Shown: piece by piece, positions 14,858 to 22,247 of the stretch
Position numbering within the stretch: the first letter of the stretch is position 1
Layout: each line of letters opens with the position of its first letter
Source: Clostridia bacterium
GTDB lineage: Bacteria; Bacillota; Clostridia; Oscillospirales; CAG-272
NCBI GenBank assembly: GCA_017503865.1
Contig: JAFVSI010000028.1
Location: forward strand, 1-58,458
DNA: 58,458 bases
Reading direction: 5' to 3'
The notes under the pieces: generated by a model
The model's database searches: none
The model's input: the letters and a program-made list of their open reading frames with translations, nothing else
What the model was told of the DNA's origin: nothing
Translations under genes and position numbers: made by a program

Positions 14858-16099
14858 TTACTTTTTCTCAACATTCTGCGGCTTCTTTTTTACCTTTTCG
14901 GCATACTGTGCCGCAGCCTGTTCGGTCTTGTTTGCACCGAAAGTGTAATATTTCTTGTTTTTAACGTCGTTCGGCAGATACTGCTGTTCCACGTAGTGCT
15001 CGGGATAGCTGTGCGGGTATTTGTACCCCTTAAACAGCGGGCTCTCGAGGTGCGTAGGCACTTCCCTGCCAAGACCTGCCTCAATATCGGCAAGAGCCGC
15101 CGCATACGCCTCGTAAGCAGAATTAGACTTAGGGGCTGTTGCCAACATTATTGCGGCGTTTATAAGCGGAATTCTCGCCTCTGGGAGTCCTAATTCCTTT
15201 GCTGACTCACAGCACGCGCGTGTTATGACCGCCGCCATAGGATAAGCAAGTCCTATATCCTCGCTCGCAATTACCTGAAGGCGTCTGCACACCGAAATAA
15301 GCTCACCAAGAGATAGCAATTTTGCCACGTAAAACGCCGTTGCGTCGGGATCCGAGCCTCTTATCGACTTTTGCAGGCAAGAAAGCAGATCGTAGTGTGT
15401 ATCATCGTCAAAGTTGCCTATACGCACGTTAAAGCCGTCTATGATCTCCCTTGTGATCTCTCCGTCTGCGGCATAAAAGGCGTTCTCAAAAAGCCCTATG
15501 GCACGACGCACGTCACCGCCCGTATTCTTTCCTATATAGAGAAGAGCGTCCTTCTCCGCCGTTTTCTCGGTGCTGTTCTCGCTATTCAGATAGTCGAGTG
15601 TGCGAGTAAGAGCCACCGAAATATCCTCGGGGGCTACGGGGCGGAATTCGAAGAGAGACGAACGCGAAATTATCGCATTATACACGTAAAAATGAGGATT
15701 CTCGGTAGTTGACGCGATAAGCGTCACTCTTCCGTCCTCGATATATTCGAGCAGCGACTGCTGCTGTTTTTTATTGAAATACTGTATCTCGTCAAGGTAA
15801 AGCAGCACTCCGCCCGTACAAAAGACAGTATTCGTGCTTGAAAGCACTTCCTTGACGTCAGAAAGCGACGCAGAGGTTGCGTTCAGCTTGCGGAAAACCA
15901 TTCCCGACTTCTTTGCGATTATCTCCGCCGCAGTAGTTTTTCCCGTGCCGGGCGGGCCATAGAAGATCATATTTGTTACGCGTCCTGCGTCAACCATTTT
16001 TCTTATAACACCGTTCTTGCCGAAGAGGTGCGACTGTCCCACGATATCGTCAAAATCCTTGGGACGCATAACGTCAGCCGTTCTTTTACTGTTATCCAT
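14858..16099 (-). CDS. rarA: Replication-associated recombination protein A (AAA+ ATPase)
   Basis: The 413-residue protein (start MDNSKRTADVMRPKDF at 16099) is full length for RarA/MgsA. It has the N-terminal RPKDFDDIVGQSHLFG segment, Walker A FYGPPGTGKTT (about 46-56), Walker B LLYLDEIQYFN with the sensor stretch LIASTTENPHF, and the C-terminal MgsA tetramerisation region ending near HLESPLFKGYKYPHSYPEHY. RarA acts at stalled replication forks with clamp loader and SSB. The longer TTG-started frame overlaps the upstream gene's stop and is less likely. Confidence 0.93.
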   Translation of the reverse strand: MDNSKRTADVMRPKDFDDIVGQSHLFGKNGVIRKMVDAGRVTNMIFYGPPGTGKTTAAEIIAKKSGMVFRKLNATSASLSDVKEVLSSTNTVFCTGGVLLYLDEIQYFNKKQQQSLLEYIEDGRVTLIASTTENPHFYVYNAIISRSSLFEFRPVAPEDISVALTRTLDYLNSENSTEKTAEKDALLYIGKNTGGDVRRAIGLFENAFYAADGEITREIIDGFNVRIGNFDDDTHYDLLSCLQKSIRGSDPDATAFYVAKLLSLGELISVCRRLQVIASEDIGLAYPMAAVITRACCESAKELGLPEARIPLINAAIMLATAPKSNSAYEAYAAALADIEAGLGREVPTHLESPLFKGYKYPHSYPEHYVEQQYLPNDVKNKKYYTFGANKTEQAAAQYAEKVKKKPQNVEKK

Positions 16100-16104
16100 A
16101 CGTA

Positions 16105-16725
16105 TTACATACCGCCCTTCCAAGAGCCAACTATCGAGTCAAGGACTGAAAGAATATAAGGCAAGAGCAGCATAAGTCCGAAAAATACCACCACGAGAGC
16201 GAGTACGATTATGGGCACTACCCACCATTTTACGCCGCGTTTTATGTACTTGAACTCCGCACCTATCCTCTTTTCCTCGGGGATATAATAATGCTCGCCC
16301 TCGACGTGCTTATATTCAGTCTTTTCGTCGACCTCGCCTGCCGCCCTCGTTGCCTCGAAATCCTCTTCCTCAACGCAGCGGACGTATCTACGCAAGGTCA
16401 CGCTTCTGCGGAGAGCTCTTGCAAATTCAGAACGCTCGTTTGTGCCAAGCTCAAAAAGGGTGACGGAGTTCTCTCTGCCCACCTTGCCGCCTTCAAGCAT
16501 ACGGCGAACGTAAGAGCCTATAACTCTCGAATCGTGCATTACGGCAAAGACGGCGATCATCGCCCCTATGCAAAATCCCGCAAGGATTATGGGGAGACTC
16601 ACCATCGAGTTCCCTTCCATTCCGAGATTAAAATATACGGCATCAGCCTCAAGATAGTATTCAACAAAGTAGTCCCACAATTCTTCAAGAAGCGACTTCT
16701 CTGCCGCCAAACGAGAAAATACCAC
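16105..16725 (-). CDS. Uncharacterised three-helix membrane protein
   Basis: The product of about 206 residues has one central hydrophobic segment (SLPIILAGFCIGAMIAVFAV) in the N-terminal third, a charged cytosolic middle rich in Arg/Glu (NERSEFARALRRSVTLRRYV), and a C-terminal pair of hydrophobic segments (WWVVPIIVLALVVVFFGLML). AGGAG lies nine bases before a GTG at 16725 and directly abuts an ATG at 16734, so I prefer the GTG. The stop falls a few bases before rarA, suggesting co-transcription. I do not recognise a family. Confidence 0.7.
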   Translation of the reverse strand: MVFSRLAAEKSLLEELWDYFVEYYLEADAVYFNLGMEGNSMVSLPIILAGFCIGAMIAVFAVMHDSRVIGSYVRRMLEGGKVGRENSVTLFELGTNERSEFARALRRSVTLRRYVRCVEEEDFEATRAAGEVDEKTEYKHVEGEHYYIPEEKRIGAEFKYIKRGVKWWVVPIIVLALVVVFFGLMLLLPYILSVLDSIVGSWKGGM

Positions 16726-16780
16726 GTCCTTCATCTCCTTTGTTCGTTTTTCGCCTCGCCAAACGTAAGCAAGGAATTTT

Positions 16781-16811
16781 CGGGGAGTACCTTTATTAAA
16801 GATACTCCCCC
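16781..16811. other. Hairpin downstream of serS
   Basis: GGGGAGTACCTTT / AAAGATACTCCCC forms a strong stem between serS and the next minus-strand gene. No clean T-run follows on either strand, so it may be a weak terminator or an mRNA-end stabiliser. Confidence 0.55.
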
Positions 16812-16821
16812 ACAAATACCG

Positions 16822-18102
16822 TTATTTCTTAAGAATGTCAACGCCAAGATACTTACGAAGAACCTCGGGAACGACAACCGAGCCGTCCGCAAGCTGATTC
16901 TGCTCAACGAGAGCGGGGAGAATACGGCTTGTAGCAAGTCCCGAGCCGTTAAGAGTGTGAACGTACTCCATTCTGCCGTCTGCTCTCTTAACTCTTATCA
17001 TTCCGCGTCTTGCCTGATAATCACGGGCATTAGAAACCGAGGAAACTTCCTTATATCCGTCCATAGAAGGAATGTTTATCTCAATATCGTAGGTTCTCGC
17101 CATAGATGCCGAGCAGTCCTCTGCCGCAAGCTTAACCGTACGGAAGTGGAAGCCGAGTCCCTTAACGAGATTTTCAGCCTTCATAACGAGCTCCTCGAAC
17201 GCCTCGTCACTCTTCTCGGGGAGTGTGTACTGGAACATCTCAACCTTGTTGAACTGATGTCCGCGAACCATTCCTCTCTCGTCGGAACGGTAAGAGCCTG
17301 CCTCACGGCGGAAGCAAGGCGTGTAGCTAACGAGCTTCTTAGGAAGGTCAGCCTCGGTAAGAATTTCGTTTCTGTAAAGCGAAGCAAGAGCCGCCTCAGC
17401 CGTAGGAAGCATATAACGCATACGGCTGTCGACGTTGTTCTCTATCTTAAAGACCTCGTCGGCAAACTTCGGGAACTGTCCTGCAGTCACGCCGCACTCG
17501 TACTCAAGCATATGGGGCGGGAGAATAAGCTCGTAGCCGTCGCCGATATGCGTATCTATAAAGTAGTTGAGAAGTGCCCACTCAAGGCGTGCACCCATAC
17601 CTCTGTATATCCAGAAGCCCGAGCCCGAAAGCTTTGTTCCACGCTCGTAGTCAACAAGACCGAGTCCTGTGCAAAGGTCAACGTGGTTCTTAGGCTCAAA
17701 ATCAAACTTCTTGGGCTCACCGAAGTAACGAAGAGGCTCGTTATTCTCCTTGCCGCCGGGAAGAAGGTCGTTGTCGGGAAGGTTGGGAAGTCCGAGCATA
17801 AGACCTGTAAACTGTGTCTCAATTTCCTTGAGCTGCTCGTCGATAGCCTTAGTCTCGGCACCCATTTCCTTCATCTTAGCAAAAATTTCGGAAACGTCTT
17901 TTCCCTCTTTCTTGTACTGAGGAATGAGCTTGTTGGTCTTGTTCTGCTCAGCCTTTATAGCCTCTGTCTTTGCGATAAGCTCGCGACGCTTTTTGTCAAG
18001 CTCAAGTATCGCCTCTATCTCTTCTCTTGCGTCTTTTCCCTTCTTTTGAAGTCTCTCTATAACCTCTTCGGGGTTTTCCTTAATGTACTTAATGTCAAGC
18101 AT
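16822..18102 (-). CDS. serS: Serine--tRNA ligase
   Basis: The 426-residue protein is full length. The N-terminal long coiled-coil arm that grips the tRNA-Ser variable arm is visible (about 25-105, KKRRELIAKTEAIKAEQNKT onwards). Class II motifs follow: motif 2 TPCFRREAGSYRSDERGM, and motif 3 NGSGLATSRILPALVEQN near the C-terminus. It charges tRNA-Ser with serine and also provides the selenocysteine precursor. GGAG precedes the ATG. It lies 49 bases after parB with no terminator and is probably read through from the par operon. Confidence 0.96.
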   Translation of the reverse strand: MLDIKYIKENPEEVIERLQKKGKDAREEIEAILELDKKRRELIAKTEAIKAEQNKTNKLIPQYKKEGKDVSEIFAKMKEMGAETKAIDEQLKEIETQFTGLMLGLPNLPDNDLLPGGKENNEPLRYFGEPKKFDFEPKNHVDLCTGLGLVDYERGTKLSGSGFWIYRGMGARLEWALLNYFIDTHIGDGYELILPPHMLEYECGVTAGQFPKFADEVFKIENNVDSRMRYMLPTAEAALASLYRNEILTEADLPKKLVSYTPCFRREAGSYRSDERGMVRGHQFNKVEMFQYTLPEKSDEAFEELVMKAENLVKGLGFHFRTVKLAAEDCSASMARTYDIEINIPSMDGYKEVSSVSNARDYQARRGMIRVKRADGRMEYVHTLNGSGLATSRILPALVEQNQLADGSVVVPEVLRKYLGVDILKK

Positions 18103-18151
18103 AGTTGTTTCTCCGTTTTTTGTTTACAATTTATTTACAAATTTTGTTTTT

Positions 18152-19039
18152 TCAGTTGTTTTCTGCGAAAATATCGTTTCCGCAGAGTGCCTTGAGGAGT
18201 GCCTCGAGGTCTTCGTCATCAGAATAAGAAAGCTCCACGATCTTCTTCTTCGACGAACGTGAGATCCGCACCTTTCTGCCGAGCGAGGACATAGCCTTTC
18301 TCTCAAGATCCTTCATATATACCTTAATTTGAGGGTGAACCTTCTCTTCCTCTTCCTCAAATTTCGTCTCGTTTGCCTTCTTAACAGCAGCTTCTGCGTC
18401 TCTAACGCTCATACCGCGTTCAACGATTCTCGCAGCGAGAGGCTCAATCTTTTCCTCGTCGTCAAGACCGAGCAGTGCCTTTGCGTGACCTGCCGAAATA
18501 TCGCCGTTTTTAAGCATTTCAAGCACCGACTCGGGAAGCTCGAGCAAGCGAAGCATATTTGCAACCGCAGAACGGCTCTTTCCGACCTGCTTTGCTACCT
18601 GCTCCTGCGTAAGACCGAACCTTTCAATAAGTGCACCGTATCCGAGTGCCTCTTCAACGGGGTTGAGGTCCTCTCTCTGTATGTTTTCGATAAGTGCGAC
18701 CTCTGCGACCTTAAGCTCGTCACCCGTAAGTACAACAGCAGGAATTTCGGTAAGACCTGCGATTTTCGCAGCTCTGTATCGTCTCTCTCCCGCGATAATC
18801 TCATATGTGCCTGCAAAAGAATCGTTTGCTCTGACGATTATAGGCTGAAGAACGCCATGCTCTGCGATAGATTCCGCAAGAGACTCAAGTGCCTCGCGGT
18901 CAAAAGTCTTTCTCGGCTGGTCGTGCCTCGGTTCTATATCGGCAATTCTAATCTTTTCGCCCTTTCCCTTGCCCGATTCAAGCGAATTATCATCATAAAC
19001 GTCGTAAAAAATCTTGCCCAGGACATCTTTTCTTGCCAT
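18152..19039 (-). CDS. parB: Chromosome partitioning protein ParB/Spo0J
   Basis: The 295-residue ParB (start MARKDVLGK at 19039, behind GAGG) has the N-terminal CTP-binding ParB/Sulfiredoxin domain with IEPRHDQPRKTF, the C-motif GERRYRAAKIAG and ENIQREDLNPVEEA, the DNA-binding HTH LTQEQVAKQVGKSRSAVANM, and a C-terminal dimerisation region. It loads on parS and spreads as a CTP-gated clamp. Its extreme N-terminus (VLGKIFYDVYDDN) is a poor version of the canonical ParA-stimulating motif GLGKGLxALL, whereas the 66-aa gene just upstream carries a good one. Confidence 0.93.
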   Translation of the reverse strand: MARKDVLGKIFYDVYDDNSLESGKGKGEKIRIADIEPRHDQPRKTFDREALESLAESIAEHGVLQPIIVRANDSFAGTYEIIAGERRYRAAKIAGLTEIPAVVLTGDELKVAEVALIENIQREDLNPVEEALGYGALIERFGLTQEQVAKQVGKSRSAVANMLRLLELPESVLEMLKNGDISAGHAKALLGLDDEEKIEPLAARIVERGMSVRDAEAAVKKANETKFEEEEEKVHPQIKVYMKDLERKAMSSLGRKVRISRSSKKKIVELSYSDDEDLEALLKALCGNDIFAENN

Positions 19040-19074
19040 AGCCATCACCTCTATTATTGATATTCTTTGAAAAT

Positions 19075-19275
19075 TTATTTATAGTTTTGAAGAACACTTT
19101 TGTTTTTAGGCTTTTTGTCCTTGTCATAGATGCTCGAGGTGGTTTTCATGACCTTGTCACCCCCAGGCTTTCTGACAACGACCTTTCCGCCGCTCTTCAC
19201 GTTTATCTCGGGAGAATTGTCGTCAAGAAGCTCGAAAAGCCCCTTGCCAAGTCCCGACAATCTTGATTTTGCCAT
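19075..19275 (-). CDS. Small protein with ParB-N-terminus-like ParA-interaction motif
   Basis: A 66-residue open frame with a clear GGAG site lies between parA and parB. It starts MAKSRLSGLGKGLFELLDDN, very close to the N-terminal peptide of ParB/Spo0J proteins (basic residues then GLGKGLxALL) that activates the ParA ATPase. The remainder is basic and probably disordered (GGKVVVRKPGGDK, then KKPKNK) and lacks CTP- or DNA-binding domains. I infer a detached ParA-contacting peptide, or a small regulator of ParA. The neighbouring full ParB has a degenerate version (VLGKIFYDVYDDN). Expression within the par operon is likely. Confidence 0.75.
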   Translation of the reverse strand: MAKSRLSGLGKGLFELLDDNSPEINVKSGGKVVVRKPGGDKVMKTTSSIYDKDKKPKNKSVLQNYK

Positions 19276-19351
19276 AACGTTCTCCTTATTTATATTGGAT
19301 AAAATTTAGAGAATACTTCCATTATTTTCCATTTTTAACGCACTTTTTGCG

Positions 19352-20113
19352 TTAAATACGGTTTGCAAGCTCTTTTGCAACCTCGAGGTACTCTTTTGCT
19401 CCCTTAGAATTCTTCTCATAGTAATATACAGGCTTACCGAATCCGGGTGCCTCGGTGAGACGAACGTTTCTTGATATCTTTGTTTCAAAGAGCTTGTCCT
19501 CATAGTGTTTGGAAAGCTCCGCAAGAACCTGCATTGTAAGAAGCAAACGTCCGTTGTGCATCGTGATAAGAATTCCGCTCACGTTAAGATCAGGATTATA
19601 AAGACGCTTGATACGGTTTATCGTTATCATAAGCTGAGAAAGTCCCTCAAGTGCGTAGAATTCACACTGCATAGGTACGATTATTCCGTCACTTGCAGTA
19701 AAAGCATTTATTGTAAGCATACCGAGCGAAGGCGGACAGTCTATAAGTATGTAATCGAATTCGTCCTTGACGGATTCAAGAGCCTTTTTAAGACGGTATT
19801 CACTTTCGTCAAAATCATAAAGGTCAAATTCCGCACCTGCAAGCATAGTATTTGTAGGAATTATCGAGAGATTTTGATAATTTGTCTCAACAATAGCATC
19901 TTTAGTGCTCACAGCAGCAGTAAGAACGTCCTTTGTCGAGCCCTTAAGCGTCTTTTTAGTCACACCAACACCGCTCGTTGCATTTCCCTGCGGGTCCATA
20001 TCTATCAAGAGGACTTTGTGACCAAGCACGCCGAGGGACGCAGCAATATTTACACAAGAGGTGGTTTTCCCTACTCCACCCTTTTGGTTAGCAAAAGATA
20101 TAATCTTTCCCAT
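19352..20113 (-). CDS. parA: Chromosome partitioning ATPase ParA/Soj
   Basis: The 253-residue ParA has the deviant Walker A KGGVGKTTSCVN at the N-terminus (about 11-22, signature Lys present), Walker A' LLIDMDPQGNATSG, and Walker B DYILIDCPPSLG. Length matches chromosomal Soj. ParA binds nucleoid DNA in its ATP form and is displaced by ParB-stimulated hydrolysis. It leads the operon parA - 66-aa gene - parB - serS and has its own promoter at 20195-20223. A GGGGG site precedes the ATG. Confidence 0.95.
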   Translation of the reverse strand: MGKIISFANQKGGVGKTTSCVNIAASLGVLGHKVLLIDMDPQGNATSGVGVTKKTLKGSTKDVLTAAVSTKDAIVETNYQNLSIIPTNTMLAGAEFDLYDFDESEYRLKKALESVKDEFDYILIDCPPSLGMLTINAFTASDGIIVPMQCEFYALEGLSQLMITINRIKRLYNPDLNVSGILITMHNGRLLLTMQVLAELSKHYEDKLFETKISRNVRLTEAPGFGKPVYYYEKNSKGAKEYLEVAKELANRI

Positions 20114-20194
20114 AAAATTACCCCCAAACTGTAAAAAATCGAAGATTTGGCAACAAAAAGTGTATTTGCAGCCACATATATCTATACAAAGTAA

Positions 20195-20223
20195 ATTATA
20201 TCACATATAGCAAAAAAAATCAA
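20195..20223 (-). promoter_or_regulatory. Promoter of the parA operon
   Basis: On the minus strand TTGATT, 17 bases, TATAAT, about 80 bases before parA and about 45 bases from the nearest parS, so ParB binding could affect it. Confidence 0.65.
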
Positions 20224-20269
20224 GTGGCAACGCAGAATATTTCAAAGAAATTTAGATGTATTCCACCGT

Positions 20270-20285
20270 TGTTTCACGTGGAACA
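20270..20285. promoter_or_regulatory. parS site 1
   Basis: TGTTTCACGTGGAACA matches the parS consensus TGTTNCACGTGNAACA with both half sites intact. Confidence 0.92.
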
Positions 20286-20325
20286 AATTCAATTTAGTTA
20301 GAAGTCGTAACAGCAACAACGCAAA

Positions 20326-20341
20326 CGTTCCACGTGAAACA
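20326..20341. promoter_or_regulatory. parS site 2
   Basis: CGTTCCACGTGAAACA differs from the parS consensus only at the first base. Confidence 0.88.
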
Positions 20342-20370
20342 ATCTTAACAAAGAAAATTTGTACAAGCGA

Positions 20371-20386
20371 TGTTCCACGTGGAACA
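20371..20386. promoter_or_regulatory. parS site 3
   Basis: TGTTCCACGTGGAACA, a perfect palindrome and consensus parS. Confidence 0.94.
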
Positions 20387-20412
20387 AACATAAACTCAAC
20401 GATACGACTTTT

Positions 20413-20428
20413 TGTTCCACGTGAAACA
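20413..20428. promoter_or_regulatory. parS site 4
   Basis: TGTTCCACGTGAAACA, consensus parS. Confidence 0.94.
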
Positions 20429-20448
20429 ATGGCGTCAAAAAAGTTGCG

Positions 20449-20464
20449 TGTTCCACGTGGAACA
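20449..20464. promoter_or_regulatory. parS site 5
   Basis: TGTTCCACGTGGAACA, perfect palindrome, 14 bases from the stop codon of the second parB-like gene. Confidence 0.94.
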
Positions 20465-20477
20465 CGCAACAAAAACT

Positions 20478-21326
20478 TCATTTTGCTATTACAATATGCA
20501 CATCGAACGCGTCATTTCCTTCAACAACGCTGATTGACGCATCTTTTCCAAGCTTTTTTATAGATTCAACCTTTCTTTTAAAGTTAGATATTAAATCGTT
20601 TAACGATTTTTCGCGAGCTTCAACACCACTTTTGGTTTGAGATTCGGCAATTTTATCATCGTTTGAAGATGAATTAAGTAAATTTTCTATAAATTCCTCT
20701 GTTTTTTGCACGTTGAGCTTGTTTGACGAAACAAATTTAATAATTTCTATTCTTGTTTCTTGTTTTTCAACCCTCAGAAGTGCTCGTGCGTGGCGTTCGG
20801 TGAGGCCTGTTTCGACAATTAACCTCTGTTCTTCATAAGAAAGCTTTAACAATCGCAGTTTGTTTGCCACAGCAGACTGACTTAACGACATTTTACGAGC
20901 GACTTCGTCCTGAGTAAGACCGTAGATTTCAATCAATTGTCTGAATCCGTACGCCTGTTCAAACATATTCAGGTCTTCGCGGAGCAAATTTTCAATAATA
21001 GCAAGCTCTGCAGATAGTTTTTCATCAGCTTCTACCACGATGCAAGGCACCGTATTGTAGCCAAGCAGCCTCGCCGCTCTTAAACGTCTCTCTCCGGCAA
21101 TCAATTCATATTGATAAGTTTCGTTGTTATCCGCCTTTCTAACCGTCAAAGGTTGAAGAATACCGTACCTTCTAATAGAATCAGACAACCTTATTATTGA
21201 ATTATTATCAAATTCAGCCCTCGGTTGAGCTCTGTTAGGGCGGATATCATCAATTTTTACCTCAAGAACCGTTGAAATCACGGTTTGATCGTTCTTTTGC
21301 CTTTTAAAATGTTTTATATCAGTCAT
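20478..21326 (-). CDS. Second ParB-family protein (Noc-like nucleoid occlusion factor)
   Basis: The 282-residue protein starts MTDIKHFKRQKN behind AAAGGAA; the longer frame adds an unlikely 37-residue extension. It has the ParB CTP domain (RPNRAQPRAEF, GERRLRAARLLG, IENLLREDLNMFEQ) and an HTH (LTQDEVARKMSLSQSAVAN). Position directly after rsmG and before parA is that of noc in Bacillus, where Noc blocks division over DNA and binds its own NBS site. I see no NBS (ATTTCCCGGGAAAT), but five parS lie just downstream, so it may be a parS-binding paralogue instead. The basic N-terminus could contact membrane, which is inference. Confidence 0.87.
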   Translation of the reverse strand: MTDIKHFKRQKNDQTVISTVLEVKIDDIRPNRAQPRAEFDNNSIIRLSDSIRRYGILQPLTVRKADNNETYQYELIAGERRLRAARLLGYNTVPCIVVEADEKLSAELAIIENLLREDLNMFEQAYGFRQLIEIYGLTQDEVARKMSLSQSAVANKLRLLKLSYEEQRLIVETGLTERHARALLRVEKQETRIEIIKFVSSNKLNVQKTEEFIENLLNSSSNDDKIAESQTKSGVEAREKSLNDLISNFKRKVESIKKLGKDASISVVEGNDAFDVHIVIAK

Positions 21327-21467
21327 TTTAATATTCCTTTCAATTGTTCCTATTACAAACATTATAATATGAATTAGCGAAATATTTTGCCGTATTCTGA
21401 CTGTCGAAAAATAATTTATATAGGAAAACAATATCAACGAATATTCATTAACATCGTAAAATAAAAG

Positions 21468-21495
21468 AAAAAACCGCTATTATAGCGGTTTTTTC
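21468..21495 (-). terminator. Terminator overlapping the end of rsmG
   Basis: AAAAAACCGCTA / TAGCGGTTTTTT, nearly perfect, with the rsmG stop codon inside the stem. It separates rsmG from the noc-like gene. Confidence 0.85.
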
Positions 21496-22217
21496 GATAT
21501 TTTGGCGTTATCTCTCGGGTAATTTTCGGGGGTATGCTTGATTTTCTTAATTAAAATCAAGTTCCTTTTTTCAAGAGGGAGACCTGCCTTTCGGTGAAGT
21601 AGTTCAAGTTCAATTGTCTCTAAGTACGCACCTCCGCACTTTTCAATAGCATTCTTTGAAGCAGCAAGTTCCTCCTCGGCACTTTGAGCTTTCATCGCAA
21701 CGAATAGTCCGCCAAGCTTGACAAAAGGCAAGCAAAGCTCGCAAAGAACGGGAAGAGCGGCAACCGCACGGGCTGTGGCAACGTCGTACGCCTCTCTATG
21801 CTCCTTTTCGCGAGCAACCGACTCAGCACGGGCAGAAATCGCTGTAATATTATCAAGTTCAAGTGCTTTTGCCGCCAGATTAACAAAATTTATCTTCTTT
21901 GAGGTACTATCGACGCCAAGAACAGTTATATCAGGTCGGTATATAGCGAGCGGCAGGGAAGGGAATCCCGGACCGCAGCCAATGTCGACAACAGACGAGG
22001 ACTCAGGCAAAGCTCTTGAAAGGAATATTGAATCAATAAAATGCTTGACTATAACGTCCTCTTCTTCCTTTATTGCAGTAAGGTTATGTATCTTATTTGT
22101 TGTGAGCAAGCAATCAGACAGCTCGTAAAGCTTTCCTGCCACTTCGTCTGACGGCTCATCAAGTCCATTTAGGCAAAACAGCTCACGAATCGCCTTAAAA
22201 TACTCCATTTTATCCAT
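21480..22217 (-). CDS. rsmG: 16S rRNA (guanine-527-N7)-methyltransferase
   Basis: The 245-residue RsmG/GidB has the SAM-binding motif VVDIGCGPGFPSLPLAIYRP, a following VLGVDSTSKKINFVNLAAKA strand-helix pair, and the later ATARAVAALPVLCELCLPF, all characteristic of the family. It methylates G527 of 16S rRNA in the decoding region; loss gives low-level streptomycin resistance. It lies 30 bases after mnmG and is probably co-transcribed. ATG at 22217 is chosen over a GTG six bases upstream, with AGGTG as binding site. Confidence 0.94.
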   Translation of the reverse strand: MDKMEYFKAIRELFCLNGLDEPSDEVAGKLYELSDCLLTTNKIHNLTAIKEEEDVIVKHFIDSIFLSRALPESSSVVDIGCGPGFPSLPLAIYRPDITVLGVDSTSKKINFVNLAAKALELDNITAISARAESVAREKEHREAYDVATARAVAALPVLCELCLPFVKLGGLFVAMKAQSAEEELAASKNAIEKCGGAYLETIELELLHRKAGLPLEKRNLILIKKIKHTPENYPRDNAKISKKPL

Positions 22218-22247
22218 AATCACACCTATATTGGTAAATTTTGGTAA

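Noticed and set aside
16291..18195. 634-codon open frame opposite serS and the neighbouring genes
   Set aside because: It is antisense to a well-supported SerS and parts of two other genes, lacks domain motifs, is Arg/Leu/Cys-rich and has no binding site. It is a shadow frame.
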